The notes under the pieces are model-generated. The model worked only from the letters and a program-made list of their open reading frames with translations. It was not told the origin of the DNA and ran no database searches. A program made the position numbers and the translations under genes. Positions 6,649 through 13,359 of a DNA stretch of 31,459 nt are shown piece by piece. Numbering within the stretch: position 1 is the first letter of the stretch; each line of letters opens with the position of its first letter. Origin of the DNA: a virus. The stretch spans positions 1 to 31,459 of the IMG/VR virus record IMGVR_UViG_3300029309_000198. One strand, 5' to 3'.

Positions 6649-7116
6649 ATGGCTGTTATTTTTAGAATAAACACGGATGACATGAACAGCGGCAAGCTGG
6701 AAGAGCGGGGCATCTACAAGGTGGAGGTCAAGAGCCTCAAGCCTGAGGTCAGCAAGAGCGGCAAGGACATGGTGAATGTTGCAGCCGAAGTTGTTGAGGG
6801 TGAGCACAGGGGCAAGATGGTGTACAAGCGCATCATGATTCCCACCCCTGAGATGAAGTGGCCGCGTTTTCGCTGGCTAGAGATGTTGGGGTCGTTCGGT
6901 CATTCGGTAGAAGAGGCCAAGGCGATCATGGATGACGGTGTGGACGACGAGCAGCACATCCTCGGACAGCAGGGATGGATCGAGTTTACCCCTGCTGTTG
7001 GCGAAGGCTCGTTCTCGGAGACGGAGTGGGTGACCGAGAAAGAAGCCAAGTCTCGCGCGGCTATCGTAGCCGAGGCAGCCGCCGCTCGCGCCGACATGGA
7101 AGACGTGCCCTTTTAA
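6649..7116 (+). CDS. SSB-like single-stranded DNA-binding protein
   Basis: I set the start at ATG 6649, behind GAGAGGGAGAG. The 155-residue product has a beta-rich N-terminal half (YKVEVKSLKPEVSKSGKDM, then VNVAAEVVEG) resembling the OB-like fold of phage DUF669/SSB-type proteins. It ends in an acidic tip, DMEDVPF. An acidic tail finishing in proline-phenylalanine is the protein-interaction tip of bacterial and phage SSBs. It probably coats single-stranded DNA and recruits replication and recombination partners such as the adjacent Sak4-like ATPase. It is the last gene before the 205-base gap, so it probably ends this unit. Confidence 0.75.
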   Translation: MAVIFRINTDDMNSGKLEERGIYKVEVKSLKPEVSKSGKDMVNVAAEVVEGEHRGKMVYKRIMIPTPEMKWPRFRWLEMLGSFGHSVEEAKAIMDDGVDDEQHILGQQGWIEFTPAVGEGSFSETEWVTEKEAKSRAAIVAEAAAARADMEDVPF

Positions 7117-7321
7117 TCACTTTGGGGCGCCCTAATCTCACGGTCGGTTTCTTGTCCTTCCTGTCCGTGAGTAGGTTTCGTGGTTGTCGCCGTGGGGCGT
7201 CCCATTTATCTCAAGCGGGGGTCTTTGCAGACTCTTTCTTCAGCGGAGTTAGGTCAGGCTAGAGGTTTTACTAAATTTCCCTCTACCTGTCCGCGCAGAG
7301 GCCCCTGCTTTTGGAGGAATC
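7117..7321. other. Intergenic region with short inverted repeats
   Basis: At 205 bases this is the widest gap in the window. CTCACGG (7137-7143) pairs with CCGTGAG (7165-7171). TAGAGG (7260-7265) pairs with CCTCTA (7280-7285). GCAG (7295-7298) pairs with CTGC (7305-7308) and is followed by TTTT. None is a strong terminator. No convincing ORF or promoter is seen, so a regulatory or origin role is open. Confidence 0.4.
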
Positions 7322-7564
7322 ATGGGCGAGTGTCCTTTTTGTTGGGCAAAACTTGCTGACGCCACGGATGAGTCTCTCAAAGAGAGACACCCCGATACTG
7401 CTGCGGATATACACTTGTACTGCCCCAACTGTGGTGCGAGCATCTACTGCCACATGGGACCGCCGCGCCCGTGGACAAAAGCGAAGGGCTTTCTTTTCCG
7501 TCAGTCATCTGTTACCGGCGAGTTCTATCAAGACGAGGATGAAGATGAACTGCTTTTACTGTAA
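7322..7564 (+). CDS. Zinc-ribbon protein, 80 residues
   Basis: ATG 7322 follows TGGAGGAATC at good spacing. The protein has CPFC at residues 4-7 and CPNC near 34-37, a four-cysteine zinc ribbon with an LYCPNCGA knuckle typical of treble-clef and ribbon folds. A further C-H pair follows near 43. The C-terminal third is not cysteine-rich and ends in a run of acidic residues and then leucines. It probably binds nucleic acid or a protein, but no specific family is clear. It overlaps the next gene by about 20 bases and is followed by another zinc ribbon, suggesting a local duplication or a cooperating pair. Confidence 0.75.
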   Translation: MGECPFCWAKLADATDESLKERHPDTAADIHLYCPNCGASIYCHMGPPRPWTKAKGFLFRQSSVTGEFYQDEDEDELLLL

Positions 7565-7730
7565 AGACACCGAGTTAGTCTGGGGCGGCGACCATGAGGC
7601 TGACAGGAGTACCGTGTACAGCATGGTTACAAACCTGACGTGCCCCAAGTGTAGCGCGCTTGTCTTGATCTACTCCGGCGTGGAAGCAGAGGAGCCTCCG
7701 GCCCGTATCGTGTTTGACGATGAAGCCTAA
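7545..7730 (+). CDS. Zinc-ribbon protein, 61 residues
   Basis: I prefer ATG 7545, which has GAGGAT five to ten bases upstream; ATG 7539 in the same frame is the alternative. CFYC (3-6) and CPKC near 34-37 are the only cysteines, giving a two-knuckle zinc ribbon. Short beta-like segments (ALVLIYSG) follow the second knuckle, and the C-terminus is acidic (VFDDEA). The size and spacing resemble the preceding protein's first 45 residues, so the two may be diverged relatives. The stop overlaps the next start region, continuing the tight packing of this arm. The function is unknown. Confidence 0.7.
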   Translation: MNCFYCKDTELVWGGDHEADRSTVYSMVTNLTCPKCSALVLIYSGVEAEEPPARIVFDDEA

Positions 7731-8046
7731 GTTCTACCGGCCCGGACGTAAAGCGATTGCCGCGCTTGAGCGGCTCATGAAGTTCTGGGATGTTGAACGG
7801 AAGGACTGTACTCCGAAAGAAAAATCTGGCTTCACTATGTTGGTCCGCAGGAAGCTGGTTCAAAACAAAAGGGGCACCTACACTCGCCCTGACTTTGAGA
7901 CCGTCGAAGATTTAGAGATCTGGCTTGACTGGGTAGAGGATTCGCTGGGGCTGACAGTCCCAACTCCATCCGCAGTAAGATGCCGCGATGTAGATTCCCA
8001 AGGGGACACTGACGGCGAGATGCGACAGAAGGTAAAACGTAACTAG
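7720..8046 (+). CDS. Hypothetical basic protein, 108 residues
   Basis: ATG 7720 overlaps the end of the previous gene by 11 bases; TTG 7714 in frame is possible but less likely. The product is basic, with RPGRKAIAALERLMKFWDV near the N-terminus forming a probable amphipathic helix, a second helix near 35-45, and a segment near 60-80 rich in acidic and tryptophan residues. The C-terminal 30 residues look disordered and end in lysines. No motif or family is recognised. Its place directly before the DNA polymerase gene is compatible with an early or replication-linked role, but nothing in the sequence shows one. Confidence 0.6.
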   Translation: MKPKFYRPGRKAIAALERLMKFWDVERKDCTPKEKSGFTMLVRRKLVQNKRGTYTRPDFETVEDLEIWLDWVEDSLGLTVPTPSAVRCRDVDSQGDTDGEMRQKVKRN

Positions 8047-8109
8047 CAGGGCGCCGACTTCTTTGTGGTTCATTTTCATCGCCTCAACATATTAACAAGA
8101 GGGATACTT

Positions 8110-10572
8110 GTGGGATTTAACAGAGCAAAATGCAGCAGGTGCCCATTGCGTAAGTATTGGCAGGCCGAGGGCAGGTGGGAGAGAGTGGACTTTCTTCACA
8201 ACGAGTCTGATGTTTTGATCTTGGGCGATGCACCCTCAAAGCAATCCTCCGCTATGGGCAGAGCGTGGGCGGATACCCACGGCGTAGAGATGAAAGATGC
8301 GCTGGAGTCTGCTCGGGTCAAACCTCACAATGTAGATTACGGATACATTGTAGGCTGTCGCTGGCCAAAAGACGACCCCCGCATGTTTATGCAGATTTTA
8401 AAGCGGAGGAATCGTAAGCTCGCCTCAAAAGGCAGGGCGCTGGAGCTATCCCCGATAGAAGCGTGCCGAGAACATGTAGCAGAAGAGATGGCTAAGTATA
8501 AAACCGTGGTCACCTGCGGGCCTATTGCAACCAAGGCAGTGCTATCCGGCAACCCCTCGCTGGAGGCCGTCAGAGGCGGCCCTACCGTCGTGAACGGCGT
8601 GAAGGTACTACCTACATACCATCCGTCGCAAGTCGCGCTACAGAGGCATCTCCGGCCCGTATTGCACAGCGACATCCAGAAGGCGATCCGTCACCATCGA
8701 GACCGTCTTAGGTGGCCCGAGCCTGTTGTCCGTTACAATCCTCCACCGGATATTGTGCGGGAGTTTTTTGCGGATGCCGCGAAGAATGACTGGTTGTTGT
8801 CCTACGACGTTGAGACTGACGGAATCGACGCGCTCAACGCAGACTTGAGGTGCATAGGCATTGGAACCGAAAGCGAGGTTTTAATGCTGGGATTCCTTAG
8901 TATTGATGGAGTTTCTAGATTCTACTCGCCGGAAGATGAGGAGGTGATTAAAAGCCTGCTCCGCGAGGTGTTTGATGAGCGATCTAAAGTTCGGATTTGT
9001 GGTCACAATGCAGGTTACTTTGATCGGCTTGTTGTGGAGCAGCATCTGGGCGTTACCCCTGCCCCTCTTGTAGATACCCTGCTTCTTCATAAGCTTGGGG
9101 CGTCGGAGTACAGGCATAGCCTCGGCTTTGTCGGGTCGGTGCTGACCGATGTCCCCGCTTGGAAGGCGGACCACGCAGGCGTCACAGCCAAGACAGATGA
9201 AGAGCTTCATGAATACTGCGCCACCGATGTTGCGGTGACCGCCCGCATTGTACAGCCTTTGCTTGAGATGGTGTACGAACGAAAGCAGACGCATCTGATC
9301 GACAAAGACCTGCGGATGCAAAGCTTGTGTGCTGGTATGCGGCGCATGGGGATTAGAATCCATGAGCCTACCCGCTTGGCGCATGAGGAAGCCCAGACTG
9401 AAGCAGCAGTCAAGTGGCGCACGAAGTTACAACGCATCCAGCCAGATATAAATCCCAACTCTCCCGCCCAACTAAGGCATCTGCTTTTTACAAAATGGGC
9501 GCTGCCTCCGCATGAGTACACCCTCTCGGGCGAGCCTTCGACGAGCGTGGCCTCTTTACGCGCTCTCTCGATTAACCCCTTGGCTGACGGTGAACAGCGC
9601 GAGTTCTTGCAGGCGCTCCGCTTCTACCGTAGAGCCGAGAAACTATTGTCTACTTATATAAGAAAGTTCGCGCCGGATGCTGGCGTCGTAAAGGATGGAT
9701 ATGTTTACCCCGACTACAACTCACATGGTACAGTTACCGGGCGGCTCTCTTCGTCTAACCCTAACTTCCAGAACATCCCATTCAACCTACGAGATATGTT
9801 CATCCCTCCAGACGGTTGCGTCTTCGTCGGTGCGGACTATGACCAGCTTGAGCTTCGCTTTGCAGCCGCCTTGGCAAACGCCAAGCACTACCTCGACGCC
9901 TTCGAGAAAAAGCAAATCGACCCCCACAACCTCACCGCAGACCTCATGTTCGGAGAAGTCTTCTGGAATGCGGAAGGCGCGCCGGATACCAAGATGGGCA
10001 AAGGCAAGGGCCAGTTTAAGCAACTGCGTAACTTGGCCAAGACAATCTGCTTTGCCTCGCTATACGGTGCGTCCGCGCCTAAAGTTCATGAGATAATCGG
10101 AAGGGCCGAGGACGACGACGGCAACATGCTGTATGCCCACTACGACCTGCGGCAAATCCGTGTACTGCATCGGCGTTGGAAGTCTAAGGCCCCGGAGTTT
10201 GAGCAGTGGTGGAAGAACACTTTGGACCAGTTCAAGATGGACGGGTACATCGAGGAGGTCGTTTGGATGCGCCGCCGCTACTTTGCCGAAGAGGATTACA
10301 ATGCAATCCTAAACTTCGGGGTGCAGGCAGGCGGGTTTGCGGTTGTCGCCATGTCCATGTTGGAGCTTGTTGAGAAGCACATCCCCTTCGACTTTGACAA
10401 TAAGATTGGCTTAGTAAATCAACTGCACGATGCCGTACTGCTATCGGTGCCTGAGGAGCGTGCCGAGGAGGTTAAGCAGATCGTTGACGAAACCTTGACA
10501 CGCAAGGTGGACGGTCTCGATGTTACCTTCAGTGCGGAAGCAGAGATAGGAATGACTTGGAAAGATGTCTAG
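8110..10572 (+). CDS. DNA polymerase A with N-terminal uracil-DNA-glycosylase-like domain
   Basis: I chose GTG 8110, behind AGAGGGA (8098-8104), giving 820 residues; GTG 8065 lacks such a site. Residues 1-180 match family 4 uracil-DNA glycosylases: Fe-S cysteines C8, C11, C83 and C119, LGDAPS at 38-43 and YHPS at 170-173. A 3'-5' exonuclease follows with D233/E235, HNAGYFD near 299-305 and an ATD segment near 380. The polymerase has TGRLSSSNPNFQNIP near 550-565, motif A with D576, motif B with R640, K644, F648 and Y652, and motif C with H773-D774. E. coli Pol I has glutamate after that aspartate; here it is A775. The residue equivalent to Pol I 762 is phenylalanine. This is the replicative polymerase of the phage. 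Confidence 0.9.
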   Translation: MGFNRAKCSRCPLRKYWQAEGRWERVDFLHNESDVLILGDAPSKQSSAMGRAWADTHGVEMKDALESARVKPHNVDYGYIVGCRWPKDDPRMFMQILKRRNRKLASKGRALELSPIEACREHVAEEMAKYKTVVTCGPIATKAVLSGNPSLEAVRGGPTVVNGVKVLPTYHPSQVALQRHLRPVLHSDIQKAIRHHRDRLRWPEPVVRYNPPPDIVREFFADAAKNDWLLSYDVETDGIDALNADLRCIGIGTESEVLMLGFLSIDGVSRFYSPEDEEVIKSLLREVFDERSKVRICGHNAGYFDRLVVEQHLGVTPAPLVDTLLLHKLGASEYRHSLGFVGSVLTDVPAWKADHAGVTAKTDEELHEYCATDVAVTARIVQPLLEMVYERKQTHLIDKDLRMQSLCAGMRRMGIRIHEPTRLAHEEAQTEAAVKWRTKLQRIQPDINPNSPAQLRHLLFTKWALPPHEYTLSGEPSTSVASLRALSINPLADGEQREFLQALRFYRRAEKLLSTYIRKFAPDAGVVKDGYVYPDYNSHGTVTGRLSSSNPNFQNIPFNLRDMFIPPDGCVFVGADYDQLELRFAAALANAKHYLDAFEKKQIDPHNLTADLMFGEVFWNAEGAPDTKMGKGKGQFKQLRNLAKTICFASLYGASAPKVHEIIGRAEDDDGNMLYAHYDLRQIRVLHRRWKSKAPEFEQWWKNTLDQFKMDGYIEEVVWMRRRYFAEEDYNAILNFGVQAGGFAVVAMSMLELVEKHIPFDFDNKIGLVNQLHDAVLLSVPEERAEEVKQIVDETLTRKVDGLDVTFSAEAEIGMTWKDV

Positions 10573-10581
10573 GGAGGACAC

Positions 10582-11076
10582 ATGAGGAAGAAGCCGGACC
10601 ATAACATCAAGGCATGGTCGCCTACTAGGCGGCAACTTATGGAAGAGTTGGGTACAGCATCGGACAGAAAGCTAGGCCTGAAATACTCTTTGAGTATGGA
10701 GAGAGTGCGGCAGTTGCGGCGCGAAAATGGTATAGCATCGTACACGAAGAACAAGAAGCGCACCCCTATAAGCGATTTGCAGGAGAAGGTTCAGAGTCTA
10801 GATGATGAGGTTATACACCTACACAATAAGATTGGCGGAGTTGCGTCTAGACTAGACAGCTTGGAGAATAAGATCAATAAGTGCTTGTGGGAAGTACATG
10901 CGCTAGGGCACAGCGAAGACAGGCTGCGTCAACTTATTATTGACGAGGTGTCTCGGATGAAGCCTGAGCCTCTGCCTGTGAAGAAGCAGGAGAAAACCAA
11001 AAGACGGCGATTCGCAGACCATATACCCGCTGGCTTTGCCTATCAAGAGTTTTACCACAATCAGGAGGACACATGA
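10582..11076 (+). CDS. HTH protein with coiled coil, 164 residues
   Basis: ATG 10582 follows GGGAGGACAC. Residues 12-55 read W-SP followed by LMEELGTASD, then a basic helix ending RVRQLRRENGI. This is the layout of a homeodomain/SANT-like helix-turn-helix found in many phage and bacterial proteins. Residues about 65-120 have heptad-spaced leucine, isoleucine and valine and form a coiled coil. The C-terminal part is lysine/arginine-rich. A dimeric or tetrameric DNA-binding protein is likely, either a regulator or a DNA-organising factor. It overlaps the winged-helix gene as ATGA (11073-11076) and lies in the operon leading to the mini-SMC ATPase. Confidence 0.7.
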   Translation: MRKKPDHNIKAWSPTRRQLMEELGTASDRKLGLKYSLSMERVRQLRRENGIASYTKNKKRTPISDLQEKVQSLDDEVIHLHNKIGGVASRLDSLENKINKCLWEVHALGHSEDRLRQLIIDEVSRMKPEPLPVKKQEKTKRRRFADHIPAGFAYQEFYHNQEDT

Positions 11077-11267
11077 GCATTAACAAGGGAGATGCAGTTC
11101 TATCCGCCGTTCCTTCGGATGGGTGGTATACCACAGATGACATACGAAACCGCAGCGGATACTCGCCGCACACGCTGGATTACTGGCTAAAGAAGCTTGT
11201 CAAGCTCAACAAGGTCGCCCGGAGGCAAATTGCGTCTACGAGGGAGAACCTGTGGCGAAGGATTTAG
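11073..11267 (+). CDS. Small winged-helix-like protein, 64 residues
   Basis: Its start overlaps the previous stop as ATGA and follows AGGAGGACAC. The protein has the helix pattern of a small winged helix: AVLSAVP, then WYTTDDIRNRSGYSPHTLDY for a helix-turn-helix, LKKLVKLNKV for the recognition-side helix, and a short basic wing ending in NLWRRI. Such proteins bind DNA as repressors or accessory factors. No longer domain is present and no family can be named with confidence. It overlaps the next zinc-ribbon gene by 16 bases. Confidence 0.65.
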   Translation: MSINKGDAVLSAVPSDGWYTTDDIRNRSGYSPHTLDYWLKKLVKLNKVARRQIASTRENLWRRI

Positions 11268-11431
11268 TTTGGGAGAAAGAGGGCAGCCCTTGCCCTAAGT
11301 GCAAAGAGCCTCGGCTTTGGGCCGGTGGCGTTGAAGATGTTGTCGTAGACGCTGGTCCGCAGGGTGGGTGGCGATGCAAAAATAACCACGGAGGCTGGAT
11401 ATGGCCCCATGAGATGAGGGAGAAAAAATGA
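11252..11431 (+). CDS. Zinc-knuckle protein, 59 residues (GTG start)
   Basis: This gene lies almost hidden between its neighbours. GTG 11252 follows AGGGAG (11241-11246) and the frame stays open to TGA 11429-11431. The product has CPKC at residues 14-17, one further cysteine at 42 and histidines at 46 and 53, which could complete a zinc site. Tryptophans flank the second half (GGWR, GGWIWPHE). The stop overlaps the ATPase start as ATGA. Support comes from the ribosome binding site, the overlap junctions at both ends and the cysteine pattern. The function is unknown; nucleic-acid or protein binding is likely. Confidence 0.65.
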   Translation: MAKDLVWEKEGSPCPKCKEPRLWAGGVEDVVVDAGPQGGWRCKNNHGGWIWPHEMREKK

Positions 11432-12414
11432 TTGAGGGAATCTATTCTAACGTAAAAGGTCCAATCGACCTACAACTCGCGTCACCGTATAACCTTGTCT
11501 TCGGACGCAATGGCTCAGGCAAGAGCGCCATCATACACTCGATTGAGCTTGGCGCGTTTGACACCGCCTTCGATGCGGCGGGCAAGGACGTAAAGACAAA
11601 AGGCGCGCTAGAGCTACTTGCCCCGCGAGGCGACGGCCTGTTTTGCCATCTTACTATTGACGGAGAAGAAGTCAGTTGGGGCGACCGCAGCAAGAAGTTT
11701 GACAACGTGGTCGCGATGGCGATGCGTGCGCTTGCGGGAAGCCATGACAATCTAGTAGAGTTTCTGCTAACAAACATTGACGACGACGATCACCCCATCG
11801 CTCTCGACATTCCGGGATGGGACGCCCGCGTCAAACATCACGGTTCGTACCGGAAGGCCCTGCTTGAGATGATGAAGTCAGTTGGTTCGTCTATACGAAG
11901 CCATCAGAAGCGAATGCGAGAGCTTGCCGTGATTCAAGAGTATGTCGAGGACAACGGTCTTGAATCTTACTTCGTGGACAATGAAAAGGATTCTCTTGAA
12001 ACACAGATTTTCAAGTCAAAGCAGTTAAAGGCCAAGATTGACAAGGAGGCCCTCATCTTTGTGAAGGGCGCCTTCGATGTGGTCGAAGCTGGCATCAACC
12101 GCTATCTGCCGGAAGAAATCGGCAGAGCCGAGTTCGTCGAGCTTGGGGGCAAGATTCGCCTCTCCATCAACGGAGATGTTGTTATCCCATCTGGCGTAGA
12201 AACTGTGGCCCTTGCTGTCGCGCTCGCTGGTGCCCTTCTGAGCGGCCCTCGGGCTTTGTTTATCCTGCCTGACCGGGCATATGACCCGAGGACTCTAGGG
12301 TGGCTTATGCGCTCTCTGAGGAATGTGTTGTGTGCAGGTGTCTTCGTTCAGACCACCGTGTTACCCGAAGACTACGATTTCATGTCCCTCGGGTGGGACT
12401 TGGTGAGGGTGTAA
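11428..12414 (+). CDS. Small SMC/Rad50-like ATPase
   Basis: The 328-residue protein begins with strands typical of SMC/Rad50/RecF heads and has Walker A GRNGSGKS at 26-33. Residues about 140-225 are helical and charged, a short coiled-coil arm instead of the long arms of Rad50 or SbcC. PSGVE at 254-258, followed by an alanine-rich helix, is in the place of the ABC signature. LFILPD at 277-282 is the Walker B position, but the next residue is arginine where the catalytic glutamate is expected. It may bind ATP and DNA with weak or no hydrolysis. It is the last gene before the hydrolase and overlaps the zinc-knuckle gene. An SbcC-type nuclease partner is not adjacent. Confidence 0.75.
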   Translation: MIEGIYSNVKGPIDLQLASPYNLVFGRNGSGKSAIIHSIELGAFDTAFDAAGKDVKTKGALELLAPRGDGLFCHLTIDGEEVSWGDRSKKFDNVVAMAMRALAGSHDNLVEFLLTNIDDDDHPIALDIPGWDARVKHHGSYRKALLEMMKSVGSSIRSHQKRMRELAVIQEYVEDNGLESYFVDNEKDSLETQIFKSKQLKAKIDKEALIFVKGAFDVVEAGINRYLPEEIGRAEFVELGGKIRLSINGDVVIPSGVETVALAVALAGALLSGPRALFILPDRAYDPRTLGWLMRSLRNVLCAGVFVQTTVLPEDYDFMSLGWDLVRV

Positions 12415-12986
12415 TGGACGAGTGTACTATTGGTTTGTATCCTTCTGAGGTCGGCAATCCCCGACTTAGGAACCGTATTCTTTCCTGCCTTCCTGTATGG
12501 AAGGACTACACCTACGGGCACAAGGTAGACTACCCGCCCGACATCCCCGGTGTTCCAAGCACACTGATCCGTAGCGGCACGAGAGAGATTGACTGCTCTT
12601 CCTTCACCTACGGCTTGCTCGCCCAAGTATACCCCAAAGCAGGTTGGGATTTTACCCGATACAAGCAGTGGCAAATGTGGGCACGCGAAGATTTGTGGGG
12701 GCCGCTGACGGCGGCGACAGACATGGGCCTCACCACAAAAGGAACCGGTAACGGCTGGTATCTTTATCAGAAGTGGGACGAGCGATGGAAGCGCGGCCAT
12801 TCGTTCATCGCTTTGAAGCGAGGACAGAATCTTCTCGTACTTGAAGCAAACCTGCGCCTTAACGAAGACGGTGTGGTTTGGCGGGGCATTGGCCCTGCCG
12901 TGAACATCCTGCCTTCGATATGGTCAGGCACAGAGACCGGCATTCTTGGTGATTCCGAGTATTTCTCTGTTAGACTGCGAGGCTAG
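12414..12986 (+). CDS. NlpC/P60-like cysteine hydrolase, candidate endolysin
   Basis: ATG 12414 shares one base with the ATPase stop (TAATG), giving 190 residues. D60-C61-S-S-F near REIDCSSF and G128-H129-S-F-I-A-L near the C-terminal half are in the right order and spacing for the catalytic Cys and His of NlpC/P60 or related papain-like peptidoglycan hydrolases. A glutamate or asparagine at 144-146 could be the third residue. There is no signal peptide or membrane span, so export would need a holin. The position at the end of the early arm, facing the late genes, suits an endolysin. An amidase or cell-wall-modifying role is the alternative. The stop is part of the CTAG shared with the convergent gene. 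Confidence 0.65.
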   Translation: MDECTIGLYPSEVGNPRLRNRILSCLPVWKDYTYGHKVDYPPDIPGVPSTLIRSGTREIDCSSFTYGLLAQVYPKAGWDFTRYKQWQMWAREDLWGPLTAATDMGLTTKGTGNGWYLYQKWDERWKRGHSFIALKRGQNLLVLEANLRLNEDGVVWRGIGPAVNILPSIWSGTETGILGDSEYFSVRLRG

Positions 12987-13351
12987 GGGCTGTACAAACA
13001 GGCTACCTCTACGGCGCTTCCGGTTGCAGTTCCTGCCCCGGAGTTTGCTTGCGTCGTGGTCACGACGTAGGAAAAATACCCAAACGCAGTTCCTGCTGGG
13101 AAGATGACGTGCTGCTTAGTGGCCGCCTCTGCGCGCAGAATGTAGAACGGGGCGTTACCCGCGTGTGTTGGTGCAGCCGCATTGTAGACTTTGAGGTACG
13201 CCGCCGCAGAGTTGGCGCTATTGTCTAACTCGATTTGGTACACGGTAATCGCCGTATCTGCTAACGGATTGTCAACAGGCGTGGTGTTGGAGATAGTGGC
13301 GGTGTATACCTGACCACCGATCGGGCCTAGAAGGGGTTGAATCTGAGCCAT
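12983..13351 (-). CDS. Probable structural protein, paralog 1 (122 residues)
   Basis: This is the last gene of the late arm. The protein is beta-rich, with repeated Thr, Ala, Val and Gly, no membrane span and few charges, typical of small virion proteins. A YLKVYN segment near residue 52, a FPAGTAFG segment near 85 and an ANSGAGTATG segment near 102 line up with FLKLYD, FPDGLTITNG and SNAGGTGAG of the next gene upstream, so the two look like duplicated copies. The stop TAG is the same four bases CTAG that carry the stop of the facing hydrolase gene. Its role could be decoration, fibre or tail-tip; the sequence does not decide. Confidence 0.7.
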   Translation of the reverse strand: MAQIQPLLGPIGGQVYTATISNTTPVDNPLADTAITVYQIELDNSANSAAAYLKVYNAAAPTHAGNAPFYILRAEAATKQHVIFPAGTAFGYFSYVVTTTQANSGAGTATGSAVEVACLYSP

Positions 13352-13359
13352 TGGTTACC

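Noticed and set aside
7122-7262. A possible 46-codon TTG-start frame in the gap after the SSB-like gene.
   Set aside because: No binding site at the proper distance and a composition unlike neighbouring proteins; it is the tail of a shadow frame from the SSB-like gene.
9695-10096. A plus-strand 133-codon frame inside the polymerase gene.
   Set aside because: Low-complexity Ser/Thr-rich translation that overlaps conserved polymerase motifs in another frame.
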